Shown here: piece by piece, positions 20,443-30,818 of the stretch
Layout of the letters: each line of letters starts with the position of its first letter
How positions within the stretch are numbered: position 1 is the stretch's first letter
Assembly: GCA_963210315.1 (NCBI GenBank)
Contig: OY723323.1
Span: forward strand, 310,001 to 374,000
Origin: Rhynchopus euleeides
Taxonomy: Eukaryota; Euglenozoa; Diplonemea; Diplonemida; Diplonemidae
Reading direction: 5' to 3'
Length of the DNA: 64,000 bases
Position numbers and translations under genes: made by a program
The notes under the pieces: model-generated
Told to the model about the DNA's origin: nothing
Databases searched by the model: none
What the model saw: the letters and a program-made list of their open reading frames with translations, nothing else

Positions 20443-22068
20443 ATGCACACCATGCTGTTGTTCTGTGCGGCCCTCGTGGTGCACTCCGCTGCATACACCA
20501 CCAGGCACTGCCACCGTGGTGAATGGTGTTGGCCGTCGGAGTACAAGCTCCAGAGGCTGCGGACCAGGCTGAACCCCGATATGCCACGCACACTGGAGCA
20601 GCTGCCGGACGGGCCGTACGTCTCTGCCCTTCCAGTGGCGTTGGACGGCACAGATGTGCAGCCGCTGTACGGGCTGGGGACAGAGCAGATGGAGCCACTG
20701 TACATCAGGACGAACCTGTCGATGACGTGCAAGGACGAGCGCACCTTCGACACCGACTTCTGCAAGGCACAGACGACCGAGGTGTACGGAAACGCTGACC
20801 CTGACTTTGTGGTGTTTGTGCTGACTGCAAGACATGTGCAGATAGCAGTGCGCTTTGCCCGCAGGCACAGGCTGTGCATTGTGGTGGCGGGCAGCGGGCA
20901 CGAACGTGTGGGGCGCAACCAGCCCCTGCACTGCAACGGCGGCAGCATCCTGATCCGCACCACCCTGATGCGGTCCAAGGAGGCAGACCTGGACGACGTG
21001 GCTGAGCTGGGCCACGAGTCCTTCCGCTTCGGTGCAGGCATGGTGTTCGCTGAGGCGCAAGAGTTTGCAGCATCGCACGGCAGGATGATCATGTCTGGCC
21101 TGTGTCCCACAGTCGGCATCGTCGGGTGGCTGCTGGGTGGCGGGCACGGCCCCTTCGGTCCACGCCTTGGCCTTGGTGTGGACCAGCTGCTGTCTGCTTC
21201 TGTCGTGCTTCCGACTGGCCGCCTCGTCACCGTCACTGCCAACGGCCCCTACTCCGACCTGTTCCGTGCCATGCGGGGCGGTGGCGGATCCACGTGGGGC
21301 ATCATCACCAACATTGTCATCAAGGCGCACCCCATCCCTGCTGACGGGCTCACCATGACGTACCTCCGCGAGATTGGCTCCATGGCCGACACCTCGAAGT
21401 ACGAGAAGATTGTGCGCTCTCTTATCAGCTACCAGCTGGAGCTGCCTGCTGAGGTCTCGATGGGGATGGCCCTCTACATCAACAAGCAGGCTGGCGTGTG
21501 GGTGTGCAGCACATGGACACACATCTACGGCGGCCCCAACAGCTCCCTTGCCGAGGGTGTGTTGGCCAGGCTTGCTGGGATGGGGATCGAGCCCCCTGCC
21601 CTGCAGGTCATCCCTGCCGCAAACTCCCACATGCTGACGCCCTACAGCCCCAGCAACCACCCTGTGCGCCCGTGGAGCGAGGACTCCCCTCTCAACTCCG
21701 TGCTGATCTCGCGCGAGCAGGTCCCGCAGCTCGCAGACTACGCCCTGGAGGAGACGCTGTCGTGCACCGTGTCGACGTGCGTCATGGCTCTGGGCGGCCA
21801 CCTGACAGGGAACATCGGGTCCCCCCAGGACCCCACCGCATCGATCAGCCAGAAACTCCGCACCGCCCCCATGGTGTACCTCTCGTACATCGCCTCGCAG
21901 GAGGCACTGCTGGAGAAGTTCGGGCAGGATGTGTACATGTCCGAGTCAGGGCCCAACGTGCCCCTCGCATCCTACTGGGGTGACAAATACGACTTCCTCC
22001 GCAGCGTGAAGCAGAAGTACGACCCCCGTGGTGTCTTCGGCTGCCGTCAGTGCATCTCCCCGTGGTGA
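20443..22068 (+). CDS. Secreted FAD-linked oxidase, berberine-bridge-enzyme-like (copy 2)
   Basis: 541 residues, single exon, start chosen as in copy 1 (MHTMLLFCAALVVHSAAYT signal peptide). The bicovalent flavin positions His153 and Cys221, the glycine-rich segment and the C-terminal BBE motif are all intact, so the enzyme should be active. It differs from copy 1 at 17 residues: M5L, P20T, E46D, Y105D, Q113E, T134I, T135A, F155R, S203A, H206Q, M250L, T322K, N406H, V448M, Q453H, M478V and K536Q. Several changes are clustered (134/135, 155 and 203/206), with F155R two residues from the flavin-linked histidine. This could alter substrate or flavin environment, or reflect gene conversion from another paralogue. 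Upstream and downstream DNA is duplicated too, so regulation is probably shared with copy 1. Confidence 0.9.
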   Translation: MHTMLLFCAALVVHSAAYTTRHCHRGEWCWPSEYKLQRLRTRLNPDMPRTLEQLPDGPYVSALPVALDGTDVQPLYGLGTEQMEPLYIRTNLSMTCKDERTFDTDFCKAQTTEVYGNADPDFVVFVLTARHVQIAVRFARRHRLCIVVAGSGHERVGRNQPLHCNGGSILIRTTLMRSKEADLDDVAELGHESFRFGAGMVFAEAQEFAASHGRMIMSGLCPTVGIVGWLLGGGHGPFGPRLGLGVDQLLSASVVLPTGRLVTVTANGPYSDLFRAMRGGGGSTWGIITNIVIKAHPIPADGLTMTYLREIGSMADTSKYEKIVRSLISYQLELPAEVSMGMALYINKQAGVWVCSTWTHIYGGPNSSLAEGVLARLAGMGIEPPALQVIPAANSHMLTPYSPSNHPVRPWSEDSPLNSVLISREQVPQLADYALEETLSCTVSTCVMALGGHLTGNIGSPQDPTASISQKLRTAPMVYLSYIASQEALLEKFGQDVYMSESGPNVPLASYWGDKYDFLRSVKQKYDPRGVFGCRQCISPW

Positions 22069-23622
22069 TGACGTGCATCACGACCTGGAGTATCACACTT
22101 CGGGCAAACCACCACGGTGCATTTTGGGTGGTTTTGGCAGCGCCGCCTCCTCTCGTGTGCCAGCCGGTTCTGTTTTGTCGATTCAAGTGTATAGTGCAGG
22201 CCTTAGTGCCGGCCCTCTGTTGTGCCAACCGGAGGGCCAGGTTCCCACTCACTTTATACCGCCTCCCTTCCCCGTGTCTCTGCCTGCCCCTGCTCGTGGG
22301 TGTCGTGTTCGGTTGTTGCTCTGCACAGTTCCGCGACAAAGCGAACTGCACAGCCGGCACAGAAACGGGCGGGCTTTGTTTGTTTAATTTCAAAGTTTCT
22401 CCAAGACAACGAAACGGAAAACACCCTCGTCTGGGTTTGCGAGCCTCCTCTTCCCCTGCCCCCTGTAGCGGGGAAGAGCACACAGGGAGAGCTCGATCAG
22501 TGGATTGCTGGGGGGAAGTCCTATCACCACACACACACACACACACCTGTGGTGTGATGGCGGGCCCTGAATCCGCAGAGGGTTCTACCGACTCGAGAAG
22601 CGGCCACCCACACACCCAGGCCCTCCTCAGCCATTCTTCCGTCCGTGAGGTTACCCCACCCCCCACAAATACTCCCCTGTCCCGGGATTGGCTTTTTCAT
22701 TCCCCTTGCTTGTTCTTTTTTTCCCCTTTGTTTGCTCCATCCCGCGAGCCCGCCCCGTCCACATTGCTTCCCGTTCCCCACTGCCGCACGTATGTTCTTC
22801 TCTGAGGGCCCCTCTTCACGGGGCGATGGTGATTAAAAGCTGTTCGGGCCGGCAGACCTCCTGTGTGCATCCCAAACGAGTATCTCACAAAAAGGAGTAT
22901 GGAAAAACCGCACAAATGCACCAAAAAAATGCACTGTTTTCTGCCAGCAAAGAATTTTATCAATCAATAGCATGGGCAACCCCAGGAGGCACAACCCCTT
23001 CCCGGCCGAGAATGGGGGGGGAGGGAAGCATGGTGCGGTTGCCGTCACATGCGCAGCCCGGTTGTGCCTGGGCTCACCACGCCGACCTCTATTTTTGGCA
23101 TGTTTTGCTTTGTACTTTTTTTTTATTTCGTGCGATCAGCGGCGGGAAAACAAACACCCCCACCCCACCCCACCCCCCCCCCCCAGTTCTGTGCTGCTTT
23201 ATTTTTCTCGGCCCATCATTTTGTTTTTATCAACGGAGAGGCAAATGCCCCCAGGCCGACAGCAAAACAAGCAAAAACGGAGGTCGCAAACTTCAAGCCA
23301 TTCTTTTTTTGGCGCCGCCAACCAGCAAGGGCGTGGAGGGGGCTGCGTTTCATTCTGGCAGCCCCTTGGTTGATTCTGCCTTTGCTAGTTCGAAGCGCCG
23401 GAAGCGTTGCGAAGTTTTTTTGCGAACTCATGAGAAGGGGCTTTGCAGGACTGAAGCTATATGACATTATGAGTATCACCACTGCTGTTGGCACGTCACA
23501 GGGCCATCGGCATCGCCTGTGTGACACAAAGTGTTTATCCCGCGAGAATTACAGCCTCCGCGGCTTTGCTTTCTTCTCTCAGGCAGTGGCATCAGTCGGA
23601 GAAAAAAAACGATTTGACAAGC
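22069..23622. other. 3' flank of BBE-like gene 2
   Basis: Matches 12723-14284. AC microsatellite near 22530-22545 and C tracts. No gene is supported. Confidence 0.4.
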
Positions 23623-23624
23623 TG

Positions 23625-24679
23625 CATGCTTTCCAAAGCATGCCCCTGTCTCCAGGTTTGGGAAAACCAGGTGGACAACATACCGTAAGAAGGGATTGTA
23701 CCATCGACTGGGCCAGCCTTTCTATTTTGTCTGTGGCTGTGCCCAATACATTTGAGGGTTTGTATTCCAACAAATAAAACACGTGGTTTGGCATTTCCTG
23801 GTTTTGTCTTGTGTTGCTTTCACTTCACGATCCGGCTGGCAGAGGGGCACAGATAGGTTTAGTTTGCCGAAGCCCTCCGATCGGGGGGGGGGGGCTGGAA
23901 ATGCTGTGATTTGGGGGAGGGTTCTTCGGCATTTCTTTGAAGGCTTTTTTGACCGTGCTCCGACCAGCCCAGAGCCTTCCTTCTTTTTCTTCCTTCATGA
24001 TTTGAGTTACAGAGAGCGGCAGGGGGGCGGCGCGAAAGCCGCGAAAAAGTCACACGGGGGGAAATTACTGCGACTGAAGCTTTAGGACGGGCACTTTTTA
24101 ATGACACGTCACACGGCCTCAACAGCCTTGAGACACAGAAGTGTGCTCGACAAGACAACAGACGCCCCCAGGGCGGTTCTTCGTTGCCCAACAGGGTATT
24201 CTCTACTTTATAGCGTCATTGATTGCGCTGCTCTTTTTTCTCTCTTTTTTTTTGGAGATTTTTTTCAGGCCTGTGCCTAAGTCGGATGTAGATGTAAGGG
24301 TCGGCCTCAGGGAAAAAAAGTTCCCACTTTTTTCTTCCCATATTTTTGGTGGGGGTTTTTTGGGGGTTTTTAGGGATTTTTTTTGGGGGGGGATATGCCT
24401 GGCCTTTTTTGGGCACGCTCCGCACCCCCGCTGACGCGGGTGATGTGCTGAGTGCCGTCCTGCAGCTGCTCGCGACCACGGTGCTCGTGGCCGCGGGTGG
24501 CTGTTTGGGCACTTCCGAGTTATTGTACAGCCTCCGTGAATAATCGGAGTCTGTGCAAGAACCGGAACTCGGAAGTGACGAAGACGAGGCCACGGGCGAC
24601 CTCCCACCGGATGGCATCGCCCAGAGGCTTGCTCTCGAGCTCAAACCAACAGATGTTCACTACCGTGGCCTCCGGCGGC
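23625..24679. repeat. Linking repeat C', copy 2
   Basis: The first part matches 17385-17660. From 23906 it matches 4937-5709 almost perfectly, and it breaks inside a GC hairpin module right after CCTCCGGCGG. The copy is thus a mosaic of the two linking-repeat versions. Confidence 0.75.
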
Positions 24680-25338
24680 ATAACCTACCTCTGCTACCAA
24701 AGTCCTGGGTAAGACGTTAAACTGCCTGGGGGGGCCGTCCCCGGACCATGACGGGTGCCTGCACCAGGAGTCTAGCACGGCCGTGGTCCGGAGCATGACC
24801 TAAAACGGCTTGGGTACCGAGGCTCCCCAGACCAGGAAGGGTGGAGACACCTGGAGTCTAAATAGTCACACCACGTCAGGCCAGACCTTCGCATTGCACT
24901 CCGCGAAGACTGCCACACAGCCGCGGGGCAGGTGTGCAGCCTGTGGATGACCTCGTACAGAGAAGACTGTAAGGGACGACAGCCCCGCCGAGGCGATACA
25001 GCGCCAGACGCGGCCCGAGTTTCTGGAGACCGACTGGGGAACTGGAACGTCTTCAGGATAAGCGCCTCACAGAGGACTGATCCTCACCTGTGTGAACTGA
25101 GAACCCCCAGCCCCAAGATGCTGGTGTGGAGCGGGTGCCTCGACCTCTTTTCGGGTTCTTTATTTCTTTATTTCCTTTTGGATGCGTCCACCAAAGAAAA
25201 CGTGGCCACCCACTCGCAGAGGCTCCCGAAAGCTCCAGCATCAGCTAGCGGTTCATAGTGTAGATCGGTGTCTCCAGAAGGGGATGTCCGGTCGCAGAAG
25301 AAAAACGACGAAGACAACCACACAGGCCGCAAAAAAAA
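24680..25338. other. Unique 0.66-kb insert ending in an A tract
   Basis: Starts CATAACCTACCTCTGC immediately after the truncated hairpin module and ends in GGCCGCAAAAAAAA, after which repeat C resumes at CCATCGACTGGGCC. It occurs once in the window. Near the end a frame opens MSGRRRKTTKTTTQAAKKT and runs into the repeat. The 3' A tract could mark a retrotransposed or truncated retroelement piece, but no reverse transcriptase domain is visible, and the A tract may be part of the short basic frame. Confidence 0.35.
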
Positions 25339-25895
25339 CCATCGACTGGGCCAGCCTTTCTATTTTGTCTGTGGCTGTGCCCAATACATTTGAGGGTTTG
25401 TATTCCAACAAATAAAACACGTGGTTTGGCATTTCCTGGTTTTGTCTTGTGTTGCTTTCACTTCACGATCCGGCTGGCAGAGGGGCACAGATAGGTTTAG
25501 TTTGCCAAAGCCCTCCGATCGGGGGGCTGGAAATGCTGTGATTTGGGGGAGGGTTCCGGCATTTCTTTGAAGGCTTTTTTGACCGTGCTCCGACCAGCCC
25601 AGAGCCTTCCTTCTTTTTCTTCCTCCACGATTTTGAGTTACAGAAAGCGGCAGGGGGCGGGGGGCGGCGCGAAAGCCGCGAAAAAGTAACACGGGAGGAA
25701 ATGTTACTGCGACTGAAGCTTTAGGATGGGCACTTTTTAATGACACGTCACACGGCCTCAACAGCCTTGAGACACAGAAGTGTGCTCGACAAGACAACAG
25801 ACGCCCCCAGGGCGGTTCTTCGTTGCCCAACAGGGTATTCTCTACTTTATAGCGTCATTGATTGCGCTGCTCTTTTTTCTCTCTCTTTTTTTTTG
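25339..25895. repeat. Linking repeat C, copy 3
   Basis: Matches 17466-18141 without the 114-bp insertion. It leads straight into the deleted third BBE duplication copy. Confidence 0.75.
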
Positions 25896-26290
25896 GAGAT
25901 TTCTTTCCTTTCTTCTGTGCAGGACCACTACACAGGTCTGCTTCTGATGAAAGGACAGGCTCCGCGACAAGCAAAGAATATTATCCCCCCCCCCCCCCCC
26001 CGATATTTTGAACGGCATTTGCTTACACTGCAACACCAGCCGCGATTGCCTATCTACACATGGGAAGTGGGTGGAATCCTGCCAGTCCTGCACTGCACCC
26101 TCCACCCGCCCTTCCTGTCCCACTTTATACCATCTAGTTTCCGGAGAGAGAGCGGATGGGTTGCCGGGTTTGGTGGTGGTGTTGGGGTTGCCCCCCTCCT
26201 CCTCCGGTGATGACGTGCATCACGGCCTGGAGTATCACACTTCGGGCAAACCACCACACTGCCCTGCCCGCAAAGAGTTGCATTTTGGGT
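25896..26290 (+). pseudogene. Third BBE duplication copy with the coding region deleted
   Basis: 25896-26205 matches the first ~300 bp of the duplication (8786-9088). The next base pairs (GGTGATGACGTGCATCAC...) match the end of the BBE gene from the last four bases of its final codons and stop onward (12718 in copy A). About 3.6 kb, including the signal peptide and all catalytic sequence, is missing. The join is in a CTCCTCC tract. Downstream, homology continues ~50 bp, is interrupted by about 20 extra bases, and fades by 26290. The locus cannot encode an enzyme. Confidence 0.8.
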
Positions 26291-26603
26291 AGTTAGGTAA
26301 CGCCAGTGCACCCCCCCTCCCCTTTCACCTGCTCCTCTCTCGTATCCGAGCATCCTTCTTGAGGCTTTATCGTATTTGTTTTTGAAACCCTGTGTTCCGA
26401 CAACACCTTTGAGCAAACCATCCCGAGAGTCGGGTGGGCGGAGCGCATATGGGCTGTCCCAATGTGACCCGCTTGGAACCTGAAGTGGCCGGCGCCAAGC
26501 CAGAATCGCCACCCCTCCACCACCCTCACTGGTCCTTGGATCATAATATGGGGAGGGGTTTTGCTTTCGGCCAGGCCAGTCTTTTTATTCAGCCTAAACA
26601 GGA

Positions 26604-27599
26604 TACAGTATAGCTTATAAATTATACCTGGGACCCCCCGTGTTTAAGTCCCCCCCCTGGAGGCGATTTTCGGCCGGGGGGGACTTAAACACGGGGGGGG
26701 CGGACCTAAACACAGGGGGGGCTTAAACACGGGGGTGGCACAGTGGAGACCAAGAAGACCTCTTCCTCTGCTGTCGTAGGGGGGTAATTCCGGTCCGGAT
26801 GGACTTTTGGCACCCCACTTTTCGACTCAGACAGCACCTGGAGGGCCTAGGGGCCACCTGATGACCCTCCAGACCAGCCCACCCCCGTGTTTAGGTCCCC
26901 CTGTGTTTAAGTCCCCCCCCTGCCAGACCCCCAGGGGGGGACTTAAACACGGGGGTAAGGGGGGGGGGACTTATACACGGGGGGTCCCAGGTACGCCCAT
27001 AATTCGCGGACGGGTATTTTATGGACCTCTAATTTATGGACAATTAATTCTTCCGGATTTTCCGGGGGGGAGGGCCAATAATTATTTTTATTTTTGGAGG
27101 GGGGGGGGGGTGCGAGCGGAGCGAGCACGGTACGGTACTGCCAAAGTCGGGTGGTCGTTTTTCAGAGGGGGTCCAGTCACGCGTGTCCTTTCCATGTGAC
27201 AGGCCGAGTCGATCTGCAGGTCCTGTGTGGAAAAAGAAAAAGTGAAAGCGCAATGGCACCATGTGACTAAAAGCCCAAGATAGCATCCCTTCTCACAGAG
27301 GTGCGCAGTCATCCGTCAGTCGACGGATCTCATCCGCAGTCAGGCCACGCCCGAGAGCGACCACCTCCTCGTCCATCGTTCTCCTGCTGCTTGGCAGCAG
27401 CAACCATCTGACCAGCAATGTCCATTGTTGGTGTGTTTGGTTGTAACCTTCAAGGTGGGGATGTGATGGCCAAGCAAAGAGAGTTTACCAACCAAGGAAA
27501 TATGGACACATGATTTGTGGATTTATAATTTATAGACAATTAATTTCTGCGGGGGTGTGTCCATAAATTAAAAATTCATAAATATTAGGCTATACTGTA
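26604..27599. mobile_element. ~1-kb TACAGTATAGC-ended element (Tc1/mariner- or pogo-like ends)
   Basis: The 11-bp TACAGTATAGC at 26604-26614 is mirrored exactly at 27589-27599. Sub-terminal AT-rich words (TTATAAATTAT; ATAAATTAAAAATTC) and the internal TTATGGACAATTAATTC / TTATAGACAATTAATTT pair fit a TA-targeting element. There is no transposase frame, so it is a non-autonomous copy. It contains the nested element at 26627-26991. The superfamily call rests only on the ends. Confidence 0.45.
26627..26991. mobile_element. Nested 365-bp foldback element
   Basis: The ends are CCTGGGACCCCCCGTGTTTA and an inverted CACGGGGGGTCCCAGG, each flanked by TA (26625-26626 and 26992-26993). The inside repeats the words GTGTTTAAGTCCCCCC and its complement several times, so the whole element can fold on itself. 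No coding capacity. Confidence 0.65.
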
Positions 27600-28647
27600 C
27601 ACATCTTGCTGTTTTGGTTTGAAAGAAAAGGTGTAGCGTGTGTGCGCTAGCCCTCACCAACCAGCCACAGTACGACAAAACGCGCGCAGGCATGTCTCCT
27701 CTATATGTAACGCGGGGGGGCGGGGGGGGAGTCGCCACTCCCGCTCTTCCCTCTTCTTCTCTTTTCTTTCTCCTATTTGACTTCCTGATTTGAGTGGTTT
27801 TTCTGGGGGTTAGAGGGGGGGGGGGGATTTTTTCCCTCATCTCCAGGTGAAATTTCCCCTCTTCCTCATTGGAGAAAAATTGTCGAACTCTATCGAAAAA
27901 ACCCCCTGTCGATTCTCATCGGAAAACCGCCCCACCCCCACCGCCCCACCTCATTTTGAACATCATCGATTTTGATCAAAAAAAAACAAAACACAGACCA
28001 AATCAGGCTTTATCTGAAGCTTGCCCCTGTCACCCACCCGTCCCACCACCCCCCCCTCCGCCCCCTGCACTTAGAGTGAAGAGAACGGACTCTGCGCCAC
28101 TCTCTCATCCTCTTCTCAATTTGACCATCCTCTCCTGATCTCCCCCCGCCCCCTGTGTTGGTGCATGGAGTGTAGGTTGCTGGCACACTCAGGGTGATGA
28201 TTTGGCATGATGCTGTATAGAGCACGTTTGGCCCGTGTGCGGCTGTAACAACGTGTCTTCCTGCTCACACAAATTATGCGAAAGAACTGTGCAACACAAT
28301 TCGGACCCTGGGCATCGGCCCAAAAGATTGTTCCCCGGAGAAAAGGGGTGACAAGGGGACAAGCCGTGTGCAGTCGCCCCGCTCTTACAGTGTGCGTGAT
28401 TGTCGACGCCCAAAATAAAAACTGGGCGCAGCCCTCGCCTCTGCCACCAGCTGCTGAACTCAGGGGAAGGAGGATGGTGGTGGTGGGGTGGTGTGGCGGG
28501 AGGACGACTGTCCCCCAAACAGCACACCCCGCCACACCCAAACCCACCCAGGAGCCGCCGCAGCAGGGCTTGCAGGGGGGAGGGGGGTGAGTTGGTTGTT
28601 GCTTCTTTTTAGTTGGTTAGTACGGCAAAGCGAACTGGGGAAGCTTT
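27600..28647. other. Intergenic, no supportable gene
   Basis: C- and G-rich tracts (27715-27730, 27820-27828) and AT-poor frames on both strands. 28381-28412 (GTGCGTGATTGTCGACGCCC) resembles 9747-9775 in the BBE upstream flank, so part of this region shares ancestry with the duplication's 5' flank. Confidence 0.4.
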
Positions 28648-29034
28648 CTGTGCCTTTTCGCTGGACCTTGCGATCCCCACTCACACCGCTTCATCAGACT
28701 GGGTGGTGGTGTACACAAAGAGTGGGGGGGGGGGTCTGTGTTCCAACAAAACAACTTTTGGCAGTAATTTGGTTTGTTGTCTCGTTTTGCGGTCACTTCA
28801 CGATCCAGCGGGGGGGCACAGATAGGTTTTTTACGAGCGACAAGCGGTGAAGTCGCGAAGTAACGAAGGAAATCGTACGACTGAAGCTTTAGTATTCGCA
28901 CCTTCATGTCACTTCACAGGGCCTCAACACAGCCTTGAGACAGCAAGTGCGCGCTCACAAAAGGTAGTCCGGAACTGTTCTCCCACAGCCGCTGGACAGG
29001 GTGTCTACAATAAAGCGAAAGGAGTACGATTTTG
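28648..29034 (+). repeat. Dispersed repeat M, long form
   Basis: The 5' part (TGCCTTTTCGCTGGACCTTG, then TTCCAACAAAACAAC, then TCACTTCACGATCCAGCGGG and GGCACAGATAGGTTTT) is followed by the usual M core, ending AAAGCGAAAGGAGTACGATT. The same 5' part occurs alone at 35780-35870 inside an intron and, diverged, at 48530-48720. A detached CCTCAACACAGCCTTGAGAC fragment recurs at 29321-29345. Confidence 0.7.
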
Positions 29035-29407
29035 CTGCGTTCAACGAAAAAAGGATGTTTCTTTCTGCTTCATCAGCGAACGCGATTTCAAGTTGGTCGA
29101 CAATTATCTGGTTTTGCCGTACTTGGTGCACAAGCAACAGCCCCACCCGCGCCACCCCCCCACCCCACACACTTCTTGGTGTTGGGAGAATTGCCTCACC
29201 CTTCATCCTTCACCCTCGCCAAGCCGAAACCCCCCACACACCCTCCTGCTGCTCTGTTGCTGTACAGCCACGGCAGGGAGGGGGTGGGGGGACGTCTTTA
29301 GCGTCAACTTCATCGTGCCTCAACACAGCCTTGAGACAGCAGTGTGCGCTCAACGAAAAATAGTTTGGCTTGGCGTGGGCCACCAGGGGGGGTTCTGTGC
29401 GCCAGCC

Positions 29408-30004
29408 GTCTACTTGAGGGGTCATCAAATATGTCCAGTTGAGGGGGATTTCACTTGGCTGAAAAAATCGGATATTGTGTCCAGTTGAGGGGTAAACATC
29501 AATTCCAGAATTGCTGAAATGATGTCCAGTTGAGGGGTAAGTGACTCTGGCTGAAAGAGAGGGATATTATGTCCAGTTGAGGGGGATTTGACGTTTTCAC
29601 CTAAAAAGGTGTGAGAATGGGGAATTGAACTTCCTCAGGCAAAAAAACCACTTTTGCAATCCCACCACGAACCACTCTGCCAAGCTGGAGCGGGATAATA
29701 TGTCTAGTTGAGGGGTATTAGACAAGGCACTCTCAACCAAAATATAGGGAAAAGAGGTCTAATGTGTCTACTTGAGGGGTGTAAGGGATTTTCAACTACA
29801 ACCAGTTGACGTAAGAAGTACCGAGCTGCAGTGTGGGACCTACCCTGTCCAGTTGAGGGGTATCAGTGACCAGGATCCTACACAAGGTAAAGGCAGAACT
29901 GGTCAATTGTGTCCAGTTGAGGGGTATGAGGGTAAACCCCTGCACTGAAAGTATGGGTTCTGCACAAACGAAAATCCGGGTAGTTACCATGTCCAACTGA
30001 GGGG
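29408..30004 (+). repeat. Irregular array of a GTCCAGTTGAGGGG motif
   Basis: Ten direct copies, some with one or two changes, start at 29408, 29433, 29479, 29524, 29571, 29702, 29766, 29847, 29911 and 29991. Most are preceded by AT or TATTATGT and followed by TAT or GGATT. Spacings are 25, 46, 45, 47, 131, 64, 81, 64 and 80 bp, and the spacers are unrelated to one another. It is not a satellite (no constant period) and not CRISPR-like (spacing too irregular, eukaryotic context). A second cluster is at 33008-33406. Confidence 0.8.
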
Positions 30005-30640
30005 TATGAGGACCCTGGACCCCAACGGGTTTGCGGGTTTGCGGAGACACAGCAGGTGCCGACCCCGGAGGCAGTGCTGGCTGAAACGACAGGTTGGAAG
30101 GAGGTGGTGGAGGTGAACCGCCGTGACCCACCGTCGCAGGACGCTGACCGCGCCAAGGGATCGCAAGGAATGCACAACTGCAGCTGGTACTCGTACTACT
30201 AGGGTGGAAAGTGGGGGGAGGTCAGGGATGGGGGCAAGATGATCAGTGGGATCGGAAAGAGGGGGAGTCAGGGGTGGGCGTGTTTCAAGCATCAACGACA
30301 GAGTGGTACCCCACCTGGGTGGGCTCTGTACAGGGGATAAGATAGGTCTGGTTTTCCGGTTTTCAAAACCAGGGTTTCCCGGTTCCCGGTTTTCTGGAAA
30401 AAAAAAAAAAAGGTCGATCTCATTTTTGGCGGTTTTTTTTGTGACTTTGGGACAGTAAAACAGTCAGAAAAAACGCCATAAAAAAATAGAAAGTGACCCC
30501 ATCGTGATCCGCACAGAGCTCAAATAGTCCAAAGAAGGCAGAGAAGCGGAGAAGAAAAAATGGACCTAGCGGGTGGCCCGGTGGGGCCCGGTGGGTGGTG
30601 ATGCCCTCGTCATGCAGGCCTCTTCTGTTTTGAAGGTGCA
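30005..30640. other. Intergenic, no gene seen
   Basis: Contains GGGTTTGCGGGTTTGCGG (30027-30044), the same word that builds the minisatellite at 32480-32960, and a purine tract at 30398-30411. Confidence 0.35.
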
Positions 30641-30818
30641 CACATGGTGGACTCCAGCCACCCTAGCGAGTGTCTAAGAGGGAGTCTAAGACTGCAGTCT
30701 GTACTGGAGACGGGAGTCTATTTTCCAGCTAATTTACGACTCCCGCTAGTTGAGACTCATGGGAGACACACGGTGTACTCCAGCGGAGGTAGGGTAACCT
30801 CCGCTGGAGTTCACCGTG
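30641..30818. mobile_element. 178-bp TIR element (MITE) with CACGGTG-type ends
   Basis: The left end, CACATGGTGGACTCCAGCC, and the right end, the inverse of CACGGTGAACTCCAGCGG, match the tips of the 2.27-kb element at 50586-52856. The inside shares its GACTCCCGCTAG words. The right end is itself a hairpin: 30769-30790 pairs with 30797-30818 (22 bp, one mismatch) around AGGGTA. It is probably a non-autonomous relative of that element. Confidence 0.6.

Larger units (their letters stand above)
18142..23622. repeat. Segmental duplication copy B, ~5.5 kb, carries BBE-like gene 2
   Basis: Collinear with 8786-14284. It starts at the same GATTTCTTTCC word and ends at CGATTTGACAAGCTGC, where it passes directly into linking repeat C' material. 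It differs from copy A mostly by homopolymer lengths, microsatellite lengths and scattered substitutions. Confidence 0.9.

Noticed and set aside
20410..21801. 463-aa antisense frame opposite BBE-like gene 2
   Set aside because: It is a shadow frame; the sense product has a signal peptide, flavin attachment residues and the BBE motif. The frame is shorter in copy 1, showing no conservation.
29408..30004. CRISPR-like appearance of repeated motif with unique spacers
   Set aside because: Spacing is irregular (25-131 bp), the motif is only 14 bp, direct and inverted copies exist nearby, there are no cas genes, and the DNA is eukaryotic nuclear.
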